From an uncultured Verrucomicrobiales bacterium (lineage in GTDB: Bacteria; Verrucomicrobiota; Verrucomicrobiia; Limisphaerales; Palsa-1400): a stretch of DNA of 40,934 nucleotides. A program made the translations under genes and the position numbers. Positions within the stretch are counted from its first letter, which is position 1. Each line of letters opens with the position of its first letter. The notes beneath the pieces were generated by a model that saw nothing but the letters and a program-made list of their open reading frames with translations, was not told the origin of the DNA and did no database searches. The stretch is from assembly GCA_903927905.1 (NCBI GenBank), contig CAIYOY010000291.1, forward strand, positions 1 through 40,934. The letters run 5' to 3'. Of this stretch, positions 32,008-39,658 are shown piece after piece.

Positions 32008-32750
32008 AGAACGAGCCAACCATTCAACAACTGTTCGATCTCTCCGGCAAAGTCGCGCTCATCACCGGTGCCAGCGGCCATCTCGGTTCCGCCATGGCCC
32101 GGGCCTTGACCGAAGCCTCCGCGCGAGTCGTCGCCACCAGCCACAAACCCGGAGCCGAAGTCGTGATCGATCACATGGACGAAGCCTCCATCAACCGGGG
32201 CTTTGATGAAGCAGTCAAGATCGCGGGGAAGGTTGATATCCTGATTTGCAATGGACACGAACCGCTGGGAGCCGATTGGCGGACCGCCACCGGCGAACAA
32301 TTTACACGTCAACTACAAAACGCGACCGGCTATTTCCTTCTCGCCCGAAAAATGCGCGATCACGCGGTGGAGCGCAAGGCCCCGGCCAGCATCATCCTGA
32401 TCGGTTCCATGTATGGCGTGGTCGGCTCTTACCCCGAGGTTTACGAAGGGATCAGCACGGCCAGTCCTGTGGCCTATCAGACGTTGAAAGGCGGAGTGGT
32501 TCAGATGGCGCGTCATCTGGCTGTCTATTGGGCCAAAGACGGTGTTCGGGTCAACTGCCTCAGTCCCGGTCCGTTCCCATCGTCCTCCGCTCCAGCCGAA
32601 TTGGTGGAACGACTAAAAGCGCGTTCCCCCATGGCCCGCATCGGCCAACCGCACGAACTCAAAGGCGCATTGATCTTCCTCGCCTCCGACGCCAGCAGTT
32701 ACGTCACCGGTCAAAATCTCCTGGTGGATGGTGGTTGGACGGCGTGGTGA
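32004..32750 (+). CDS. Short-chain dehydrogenase/reductase (SDR)
   Basis: I chose the ATG at 32004 (248 residues, MKNEPTIQQLFDLSG) because it overlaps the preceding stop as ATGA. The longer frame begins inside the Gfo/Idh gene. The cofactor motif is TGASGHLGSAMA (21-32). The NNAG motif is changed to ILICNGHEP. The catalytic Ser is S135 (LIGSMYG), and the YxxxK pair is Y158/K162 (AYQTLKGG). The C-terminal part has VNCLSPGPFPSS and YVTGQNLLVDGGWTAW, typical of gluconate 5-dehydrogenase-like SDRs. It is the last gene of the plus-strand operon and probably reduces or oxidises a keto-sugar acid. Confidence 0.92.
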   Translation: MKNEPTIQQLFDLSGKVALITGASGHLGSAMARALTEASARVVATSHKPGAEVVIDHMDEASINRGFDEAVKIAGKVDILICNGHEPLGADWRTATGEQFTRQLQNATGYFLLARKMRDHAVERKAPASIILIGSMYGVVGSYPEVYEGISTASPVAYQTLKGGVVQMARHLAVYWAKDGVRVNCLSPGPFPSSSAPAELVERLKARSPMARIGQPHELKGALIFLASDASSYVTGQNLLVDGGWTAW

Positions 32751-32785
32751 ATGATTGACCCAGCTTAAACAGGGGTTTCCAGCCC

Positions 32786-32825
32786 ATAGCAGTAAAGTGT
32801 TACATATGTTACACTTTACTGCTAT
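32786..32825. repeat. 40-bp near-perfect palindrome between the catabolic operon and the leuC-like gene
   Basis: Positions 32786-32800 (ATAGCAGTAAAGTGT) and 32811-32825 (its exact reverse complement) are 15-bp arms. The centre TACATATGTT is itself palindromic except for its two outer T bases, so only one position pair of the 20 fails to match. TTTTT follows 8 bases later on the plus strand. It could be an operator for the downstream gene, a cruciform-forming repeat, or an AT-rich terminator of the SDR operon. Confidence 0.7.
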
Positions 32826-32905
32826 TGAGCGTTTTTCCGGCGGTTTCCCTGTTGCAAGATGTATTGCGGCCAAAGGCGGTCTCGGTTAATGTAGGAGGCT
32901 CGATT

Positions 32906-34276
32906 ATGACGTTAACTGAAAAAATATTGGCCCGCGCCAGCGGCAAAGCCACCGTCCAGGCCGGAGACAATGTCTGGGTCTCGGCGGACATCCTCATGAC
33001 TCACGATGTTTGCGGCCCCGGCACCATCGGCGTGTTCAAACGCGAATTTGGCAAAACCGCCAAAGTCTGGGACAAAAATAAAATCGTCATCATCCCCGAC
33101 CATTACATCTTTACCGCCGATTCGTTGTCCAATCGCAACGTGGATATCTTGCGCGACTTCGTCCGCGAACAGGGCTTGCCCTATTTCTATGACGTGATTG
33201 ATGATCCGAACGGCCAGTGGAAATTCGACACCACCAAAGGCTTGCTCAACCGCCAATACGGTTCCCGCTATGCCGGCGTTTGTCACACCGCGCTCCCGCA
33301 GAAGGGCCACACGCGTCCCGGTGAAATCCTTTTCGGCACCGATTCCCATACCTGCATGGCCGGCGCGTTCAATGAATTCGCCACGGGCATTGGCAATACC
33401 GACGCCGGTTTCGTCATGGGCGCAGGCAAACTCTTGTTAAAAGTCCCGCCGACCATGCACTTCCGCCTCGAAGGCAAGATGCAACCCGGCGTCATGGCCA
33501 AAGACATCATCCTCCATTGCATCGGAGAAATCGGCTTTGACGGCGCAACCTATCGCGCGATGCAATTTGACGGCGAAGGCGCGCGTCACCTCTCCATTGA
33601 CGACCGCATGACTGTGGCCAACATGGCCATCGAAGCAGGCGGCAAAAACGGCATCTTTGAATTCGACGAACAGACGCGCGCGTTTGTGGATTACCGCTGT
33701 AAATTGAACGGCACCAAGGCCGATTACCAGCCGGTGGAACGCGACGCGGATGAGAAGTTCATTTACGAAATGGTGGTGGATCTTTCCAAGCTTGAGCCAA
33801 CGGTCGCCTGCCATCCTGATCCGGGCCAGCGCAAATTGGCCAAAGACATGAGCACCGTGAAATTGGACCGCGCCTACGTCGGCTCCTGCACTGGCGGCAA
33901 GACCAGTGACTTTTTGGAATTCGCCCGCGTCTTGAACGGCAAACGCGTTATGATTGACACCTTCGGCGTCCCGGCGACACCGGAAATCGTCCATGACTTG
34001 CAAACCGCCCGATGGGGTGAAAAAACAGTCTGGCAAATCCTCGTGGATGCCGGCGTGCAAATGACGGAAAACGCCGGTTGCTCGGCCTGCTTGGGCGGGC
34101 CGGTGGACACGTTTGGACGGATGAACAAGCCTTTGGTGTGCATCAGCGCGACAAACCGCAATTTCCCGGGCCGCATGGGCCATAAAGAGTCCAAAGTGTT
34201 CCTGGCCTCGCCGGCAACGGTGGCGGCGAGCGCGTTGACCGGGCATGTGACCGATCCGCGCGAATACCTGAGCTAA
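32906..34276 (+). CDS. 3-isopropylmalate/homoaconitate dehydratase-type large subunit
   Basis: I chose the ATG at 32906 (456 residues, MTLTEKILARASGK) because AGGAGG stands 7 bases before it. The longer frame from 32825 begins inside the palindrome. This is the aconitase-superfamily large subunit. The 4Fe-4S cysteines are in VGSCTGGKTSD and the CxxC of NAGCSACLG. The substrate loop FGTDSHTCMAGAFNEFATGIGNTD is complete. The best family is LeuC of the archaeal/homoaconitase kind. LeuC needs a small subunit (LeuD), and none follows: the next gene is a membrane protein. The partner must be elsewhere. The role is probably leucine biosynthesis, but a dehydratase linked to the neighbouring catabolic locus cannot be excluded. 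Confidence 0.88.
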   Translation: MTLTEKILARASGKATVQAGDNVWVSADILMTHDVCGPGTIGVFKREFGKTAKVWDKNKIVIIPDHYIFTADSLSNRNVDILRDFVREQGLPYFYDVIDDPNGQWKFDTTKGLLNRQYGSRYAGVCHTALPQKGHTRPGEILFGTDSHTCMAGAFNEFATGIGNTDAGFVMGAGKLLLKVPPTMHFRLEGKMQPGVMAKDIILHCIGEIGFDGATYRAMQFDGEGARHLSIDDRMTVANMAIEAGGKNGIFEFDEQTRAFVDYRCKLNGTKADYQPVERDADEKFIYEMVVDLSKLEPTVACHPDPGQRKLAKDMSTVKLDRAYVGSCTGGKTSDFLEFARVLNGKRVMIDTFGVPATPEIVHDLQTARWGEKTVWQILVDAGVQMTENAGCSACLGGPVDTFGRMNKPLVCISATNRNFPGRMGHKESKVFLASPATVAASALTGHVTDPREYLS

Positions 34277-34278
34277 AA

Positions 34279-36201
34279 ATGGGGAACGTTTTGGCTGCCG
34301 ATCCATCAGCAACGGACTCAACTCCTTCGGCAGCACGCGAGTGGCTGGAGGCGAATTGCCAGAAGGCCATCATCTGGCTGGTGTTGGCGATTCTGGTTTA
34401 TGCGCCGCTCGCCACAGGGGCGGTGCGCACCGGAAATTTTCTGGTGGTTCAAGGTTTAACCATGGTGGTGCTGGTGCTTTGGGTGGTGCGGATCTGGGCG
34501 CAACCTCATTTTCGCCTGTTTTGGCCTCCGATCTGTTGGGCCGTTCTGGCCTTTATCCTCTATGCCATCGTTCGCTGCCAACTGGTTGACATTGAATATG
34601 TCGCACGGTTGGAAATGATCAAAGTGATCGTCTATGGGGCGTTGTTCTTCGTCATCATCAACAATGTGAACCGCCGGGAATCAGCGGCGGTGATCGGGAT
34701 AACTTTGATTGTGGTGGCCTTATGCTTGGCCATATTCGCCCTGTTCCAATTTGCCACGCATTATCCGATGATTTGGGGACACACCAAACCTGAGAGTTAC
34801 CTCAATCGCGGGAGCGGCACTTTTATTAATCCAAATCATCTGGCCGGTTTTCTGGAGATGATCCTGCCGCTCGCGATGGCTTATGCGTTGATGGGGCGGT
34901 TTGGGGCGACGGCGAAAGTCATTTTGGGCTATGCCGGTTTTGTCATGCTGGCAGGAATTGGGGTATCCCTTTCGCGAGGGGGCATCATTGCTTGTGCGAT
35001 GGTTTTGATGGCGTTCTTTACCGTGTTGCTGTTCAACCGGGATTTTTGGCTGCGGGCCATGTTGCTGCTGGTCATGATGGTGATCGCGGCGGTGTTGGTC
35101 GGCAATCGGATGGAATCGGCCAAGAAGCGATTCGCGCAAGCTTTTGCAGCGGGCAAAGTGGAGAACGACCGGTTTCTTTATTGGGATGCGGCATTAAAAA
35201 TTTCGCGGAAAAATCCGTGGTGGGGAGCGGGTCCGGGCCATTATGACTCCGAGTTTGCGCAATATCGGCCGCCGGAAGTGCAGATGCGGGCGCAATATGC
35301 GCACAACGAATATCTGAACACATTGTGCGATTGGGGGATTGTTGGTTTAAGCATCATTGGGGCGGTGATGGGATTGCTTTATGCCGGAGTGGCGCGCACT
35401 TGGGCGGTTTTGCGAAGATCCGTCAATGAATTGGGAAAAGTGCGGAGCAACAAATCCGCCTTTGTACTGGGTGGATCGCTGGGGCTGCTGGCCATCATGC
35501 TTCATTCGGTGGTGGAATTTAATCTGCACATTCCCGCCAATGCGCTGGTGGCGGTGACTTTGATGGCCTTGCTCAGCGCGCATTGGCGATTCGCCACGGA
35601 ACGGTTTTGGTTCAATCCGGGCTGGCTGGGACAGGCGTGTCTGAGTCTGGCAGCAGTATTAGCCATCGGTTACTTCGGCCAGCAGGAATTTCGGTTGGGC
35701 CGGGAGGCATATTGGCTGAAACAGGCGAATGTGGAAACGACTTATTCGGACCAGATGCTGACCGCTCTGACCAACGCCTATGCTGCTGAACCGAAGAATT
35801 ACGAGACGGCGAGTGTGCTGGGGCAACTTTACCGGGGGAGAAGTTGGGAAGGGAATCCGGGCTATGAGAAACTGGCGGAAGAAGCGATGGTTTGGTTTGG
35901 GCGAGCCATGGCCTTGAATCCGCACGACCAATTAAGCCCGATGTATTACGGGATGTGCCTGGATTGGCTGGGGCGGCATGCGGAAGCAACGCCTTATTTT
36001 GAAAAGGCCCAGTCATTGGATCCAAATGGGAATTATGTCGCGGTTTATATGGGCTGGCACTATATGGAGTTGAAGGATTATCCCAAAGCCAAGCAATGGT
36101 TTGAGCGGTCTTTGAGCCTGCAATATAACGAATTGGCGGCAGCCTACTTGCAGACGGTGAATGAGCGGATAGCGAGACAGGCGAATCCGATAAATTGGTA
36201 A
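34279..36201 (+). CDS. O-antigen ligase/polymerase-like membrane protein with C-terminal TPR domain
   Basis: This 640-residue protein has about 10-11 transmembrane helices in residues 30-470. It carries the Wzy_C (O-antigen ligase) signature: YLNRGSGTFINPNHLAGFLEMILPLAM and, in the periplasmic loop, WWGAGPGHYDSEFAQYR and AHNEYLNTLCDWGIVG. Residues about 490-630 form tetratricopeptide repeats (AVWFGRAMALNPHDQLSPMYYG, ATPYFEKAQSLDPNGNYVAVYMGW). Such fusions are common in bacteria with exported polysaccharides or protein glycosylation. The gene starts 2 bases after the LeuC-like stop and may be read with it, although the functions look unrelated. The exact transferase reaction is not known. Confidence 0.87.
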   Translation: MGNVLAADPSATDSTPSAAREWLEANCQKAIIWLVLAILVYAPLATGAVRTGNFLVVQGLTMVVLVLWVVRIWAQPHFRLFWPPICWAVLAFILYAIVRCQLVDIEYVARLEMIKVIVYGALFFVIINNVNRRESAAVIGITLIVVALCLAIFALFQFATHYPMIWGHTKPESYLNRGSGTFINPNHLAGFLEMILPLAMAYALMGRFGATAKVILGYAGFVMLAGIGVSLSRGGIIACAMVLMAFFTVLLFNRDFWLRAMLLLVMMVIAAVLVGNRMESAKKRFAQAFAAGKVENDRFLYWDAALKISRKNPWWGAGPGHYDSEFAQYRPPEVQMRAQYAHNEYLNTLCDWGIVGLSIIGAVMGLLYAGVARTWAVLRRSVNELGKVRSNKSAFVLGGSLGLLAIMLHSVVEFNLHIPANALVAVTLMALLSAHWRFATERFWFNPGWLGQACLSLAAVLAIGYFGQQEFRLGREAYWLKQANVETTYSDQMLTALTNAYAAEPKNYETASVLGQLYRGRSWEGNPGYEKLAEEAMVWFGRAMALNPHDQLSPMYYGMCLDWLGRHAEATPYFEKAQSLDPNGNYVAVYMGWHYMELKDYPKAKQWFERSLSLQYNELAAAYLQTVNERIARQANPINW

Positions 36202-36222
36202 CGTTTTTATCACATTCCGGGG

Positions 36223-36250
36223 TTGACATTTTGCGGTAAAAGCCTACTCT
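36223..36250 (+). promoter_or_regulatory. Promoter of the FecR-domain gene
   Basis: A perfect TTGACA (36223-36228) is followed after 16 bases by TACTCT (36245-36250), a TAnnnT -10 element. The ATG of the gene is 34 bases further, behind an AGGA ribosome binding site (36275-36278). A GATAAT word at 36258 is too far from the -35 box. Confidence 0.6.
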
Positions 36251-36284
36251 GGTTGGGATAATATAAATTTCATCAGGAATAGCT

Positions 36285-37064
36285 ATGAAGATAACTCAAA
36301 TCATCTCCCGGACTTTCGTGGCCTGCACGCTGGCTCTCGCCCTCGCATGTGTCTCCACCAACGCCAACGCCCAAGTCATGAAAAAAGGCAAGGCCACTGT
36401 GCGCGCCGTGCATGGCCCCTGCAAATACTCTGTGGCTGGCGGCCCCTGGCTGCCGATCAAGGTGAACATGACCTTGCTGAGCGGCACCTCGGTCAAGACC
36501 GAAGGCCCTGAATCTTGGGTGGATATGAACGTGAATGGCGTCAATTCCACGGTCCGCGTGGCCCCGAATACCACCATGAAAATTGACAACATGGAATACA
36601 TGGGTTCGAGTTCCAGCGGCGACACCAAAACGACGCTCAATCTCCAATCCGGCAACGTGCTCGGCAACGTCAAAAAATTGTCCGCCAGTTCCGATTATGA
36701 CATCCGCACGCCGAACGGCGTGGCCGGCATTCGCGGCACGGACTTCTCCGTCAAGGTGGAAATCCAACCGGACGGAAATTATCGCATCACTTTCACCAGT
36801 GTCGTTGGCCAACTGGTCTGCGCGGCGATCATCCCGGGCGTGCCCAATGCCGTGACCAAAGTTTTGAATGACGGCCAGTCCTGGACGCCGGGCGTCGGCA
36901 CTGATGTGGTGGATGAAGTCAAAGATTTGCTTAAGCGGTATCAAGTTCAAATCGAAGCCGCGATTGTTGCTGGACCGCCGCCGGTCACGACACCTACTCC
37001 GCCCCCTGGGACACCTGTTTTTCTTCCTCCCAATCCCCAAAACCCAGTTTCAGGGAGCCAATAA
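36285..37064 (+). CDS. Exported FecR-domain protein
   Basis: This 259-residue protein has a signal peptide (ISRTFVACTLALALACVSTNANAQ). A FecR-type beta domain follows (about 55-170), with LLSGTSVKTEGPESWVDMNVNG, LQSGNVLGNVKKL and the common GIRGTDFSV close. The C-terminus is rich in proline and threonine (PPPVTTPTPPPGTPVFLPP). No transmembrane helix for a sigma-factor partner is seen, and there is no adjacent ECF sigma gene, so it is not a classical FecR regulator. It may be a periplasmic or surface scaffold. It has its own promoter, a good ribosome binding site and a strong terminator, so it can be expressed at a high level on its own. Confidence 0.85.
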   Translation: MKITQIISRTFVACTLALALACVSTNANAQVMKKGKATVRAVHGPCKYSVAGGPWLPIKVNMTLLSGTSVKTEGPESWVDMNVNGVNSTVRVAPNTTMKIDNMEYMGSSSSGDTKTTLNLQSGNVLGNVKKLSASSDYDIRTPNGVAGIRGTDFSVKVEIQPDGNYRITFTSVVGQLVCAAIIPGVPNAVTKVLNDGQSWTPGVGTDVVDEVKDLLKRYQVQIEAAIVAGPPPVTTPTPPPGTPVFLPPNPQNPVSGSQ

Positions 37065-37091
37065 GAAGAGAACAATAAGTCATTTTAATTT

Positions 37092-37130
37092 AACCCGGAG
37101 CAACTTGTCTTGCTCCGGGTTTTTTGTTTT
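37092..37130 (+). terminator. Rho-independent terminator after the FecR-domain gene
   Basis: A 12-bp perfect stem, AACCCGGAGCAA (37092-37103) and TTGCTCCGGGTT (37110-37121), with a 6-base loop, is followed by TTTTGTTTT. It ends 11 bases before the GTG start of the cyclase gene, so it may also limit transcription into that gene. Confidence 0.92.
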
Positions 37131-37141
37131 ACTGAAGAGCG

Positions 37142-39400
37142 GTGACCTTAAAAATCTTCAAATCCGCCCCGGCCCTGATCGCCACCGCCGTGATCGTGGT
37201 GGTCGGAATCCTGGAGATCACGCATGCTCCATTTGCCCAACGGGTGGAATGGATGACCTACGATCTGCGGGTGAAGCTGGCCCAAAATTACCCCGGTTCC
37301 TCCTCGCTCAAGGCCCCCAATCTGGGCTTCGTGGAAATCAACGACCAAACCATTGCGGATGTGAACAGCGGTCAATTGGGGCCGCCTTACGGACTTTATT
37401 GGCCGCGTTCCGTTTATGGCCGGGCGCTGGAAGAATTGTCGCGGCAAGGGGCTAAAGCCGTGGCGTTTGATATTTTATTTTCCGAGCGCCGACCCGACCT
37501 CGATTCCTACACTCTGCCGGACGGAACACAAATCGCTTCGGATGATTATTTCGCCCAAGTATTGAAAAAATCCGGCAACGCGATTTTGGCTGCGGAAATG
37601 AACGCCATGCCCAATCTGCAATTTCGCACCAACTGCTGGCAGATCGGCAGCATCACCACCGAACGGGATGCCGACGGTGTTTTGCGACGGGACAAGGCCT
37701 TTCAAGATCACCGCGTCTGGCACTGGATCGTTGAGCAGATGGCGGCGGAATATTTGCTGGATCTGACCCGGACGGAAATAAAGCCCAACGAAGTCATCTT
37801 TTACAAAGCCCGCAAAGGCAAAACCCGCGCCGATGACACCGTGGTCTTTAAGACCGACAAACAAGGCTACATCAACACCACCGACATTGTTAATCCCGTG
37901 CCGCCGGGTGTGCCCAGCCGTTTCTTCCCTTATACCTACGTCCGTTCCTGGAGCATGGGCATAGTTCTGGCGGCAAATTATTTAAAGCTGGATCTGGACT
38001 CGGCCAAAGTGGAGCCGGAATTGCATCGCATCCGATTGGAGGGAGAAAACGGTTTGAAACGGGAAATCGCCATTGACGGCAACGGATACTTTTATATTGA
38101 CTGGAGCATCACCCCAAATGATTCGGCCTTGCGCAAAGGATCCCTGACCGAATTGCTCCAGGCGCCGATCGAGCGGGAAAGAGGAAAACCCGTGGATAAT
38201 TTTTGGAAGGACAAGCTGGTCATCATCGGTTCCACCGCCACCGGCAATGAATTGACGGACATGGGGGCCACTCCTCTGGCCCCAAATACTTTTCTGATGA
38301 GCAAACACTGGAACATCGCCAACTCCATCATCACCGACCACCATGTGACCTGGACGCCGCCGTGGGTAAATCTCATCCTCATTGTTGTCGTGGGGATCTT
38401 TTCAGCCTGGGTCGCCTGGGTAACGACGCCCTTGCGGGGGTTTGCCTGCATGGTGGGAATGATTGCCGCTTATTTTGCGCTCGCCTCGATTTTGTATTCG
38501 CAGATGCGACTTTGGATTCCGGTTTTTCTCCCGATGATTTGTGTCTGGCTGACGAATTATCTGGCCATCGTCACCTATCGTGTCCGGGTGGAACAAACGG
38601 AACGAACCAGGATGAAAGGGGTCTTCTCCAAAATGGTGGCCCCTGCGGTGGTCAATGAATTGCTGGCGGCCGATACGCTCGAATTGGGTGGCACACGGCG
38701 GGAAATCACCATCTACTTTGCCGACGTGCGCGGTTTCACCAAGCTGACCGATGAAACCCAGACCTACGTCGAAGAATATATCAAACACCACAATCTGACC
38801 GGAGCCGAAAAAGAAATCTTTGTCAATAAGCAGGCGGCGGAAACGCTCGAAACGGTCAGTACTTACCTCGGCCGGATCGCCGATGTCGTCACCGACAACA
38901 AAGGCACGCTGGATAAATACATCGGCGATTGCGTCATGGCCTTCTGGGGGGCTCCCCTGCCCGACCCGCAACACGCCTTGAATTGCGTCCGCGCCGCCAT
39001 TCAGGCACAGCGCGTCCTGGCGGAATTAAATGTGCAACGGGGCGAAGCCAATAAATTGATTGAACAGGAAAATGCCGTGCTGGCGGCCAAAGGCTCGATG
39101 CCCCGCCCGCTTCACCCCCAACTTTCCATGGGCAGCGGCATCAACACCGGCTACGCCATTGTCGGCCTGATGGGTTCCGATGCCCATCAGGTCAGCTACA
39201 CAGTTTTCGGCCGCGAGGTGAATCTGGCTTCGCGGCTCGAAGGTGTTTCCGGCCACGGTCGCATCATCATCGGGGAAGGCACATATAAAGAATTGCTGCG
39301 GGATGATCCAAAATTGGCGGCGACGTGCGTGGCGTTGGAGCCGGTGCCGGTGAAAGGGTTCAGGGATCTGGTGCCGATTTATGAAGTGCCGTGGAAATGA
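37142..39400 (+). CDS. CHASE2-domain class III adenylate/guanylate cyclase
   Basis: This 752-residue protein begins with GTG; no better start is near and the ribosome binding site is weak. A membrane helix (ALIATAVIVVVGILEI) leads into an extracytoplasmic CHASE2 sensor (about 35-395, with LGFVEINDQTIADVN and AKAVAFDILFSERRPD). Three helices follow (about 400-480), and then the class III cyclase domain (about 500-735). Both metal Asp residues are present, D528 (YFADVRGFT) and D596 (DKYIGDCVMAFWGAP), as are the Asn and Arg of VNLASRLEG. The distance between the two Asp is 68, longer than in typical bacterial cyclases (about 44). A second insertion precedes GINTGYAIVG. The product is probably cAMP. 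The FecR terminator lies just upstream. Confidence 0.9.
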   Translation: MTLKIFKSAPALIATAVIVVVGILEITHAPFAQRVEWMTYDLRVKLAQNYPGSSSLKAPNLGFVEINDQTIADVNSGQLGPPYGLYWPRSVYGRALEELSRQGAKAVAFDILFSERRPDLDSYTLPDGTQIASDDYFAQVLKKSGNAILAAEMNAMPNLQFRTNCWQIGSITTERDADGVLRRDKAFQDHRVWHWIVEQMAAEYLLDLTRTEIKPNEVIFYKARKGKTRADDTVVFKTDKQGYINTTDIVNPVPPGVPSRFFPYTYVRSWSMGIVLAANYLKLDLDSAKVEPELHRIRLEGENGLKREIAIDGNGYFYIDWSITPNDSALRKGSLTELLQAPIERERGKPVDNFWKDKLVIIGSTATGNELTDMGATPLAPNTFLMSKHWNIANSIITDHHVTWTPPWVNLILIVVVGIFSAWVAWVTTPLRGFACMVGMIAAYFALASILYSQMRLWIPVFLPMICVWLTNYLAIVTYRVRVEQTERTRMKGVFSKMVAPAVVNELLAADTLELGGTRREITIYFADVRGFTKLTDETQTYVEEYIKHHNLTGAEKEIFVNKQAAETLETVSTYLGRIADVVTDNKGTLDKYIGDCVMAFWGAPLPDPQHALNCVRAAIQAQRVLAELNVQRGEANKLIEQENAVLAAKGSMPRPLHPQLSMGSGINTGYAIVGLMGSDAHQVSYTVFGREVNLASRLEGVSGHGRIIIGEGTYKELLRDDPKLAATCVALEPVPVKGFRDLVPIYEVPWK

Positions 39401-39435
39401 AAATTCCAAACCCCAAGCACCAACACCCAGGGCGC

Positions 39436-39587
39436 ATCTCATTAACACCGGGTTTTAACCCGGTGCCCAAGCGAGCATGGAGGGAAAAACTGTTTCAACA
39501 GTTTTGGACGGTTTGGCAAACGGTTAAAACCGTTAAAATCTCCTTCGCCGACCTCTCCACCGGGTTGAAACCCGGTGTTAATGAGAT
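39436..39587. repeat. REPIN-like element with four palindromes
   Basis: Two 30-base outer units (39436-39465 and 39558-39587) are reverse complements with a single difference. Each contains a CACCGGGTT/AACCCGGTG palindrome and ends in the word ATCTCATTAACACC or its complement. Between them, over 92 bases, lie two more perfect palindromes: AAAACTGTT-TC-AACAGTTTT (39486-39505) and AACGGTT-AA-AACCGTT (39519-39534). There is no gene here. The whole gap 39401-39658 is taken up by this element and unremarkable flanks. Confidence 0.75.
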
Positions 39588-39658
39588 CCCACACAATTCA
39601 AAAACTGAGATGCGCCAACATCCAATGAAATTCCAAACATCAATCTTCAAGCGCTTCG

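Noticed and set aside
32825-32905. N-terminal extension of the LeuC-like protein
   Set aside because: The frame is open but begins inside the palindrome. An AGGAGG site stands at the right distance from the ATG at 32906.
36258-36263. GATAAT as -10 box of the FecR-gene promoter
   Set aside because: It is 29 bases from the TTGACA box. TACTCT at 16 bases is a better partner.
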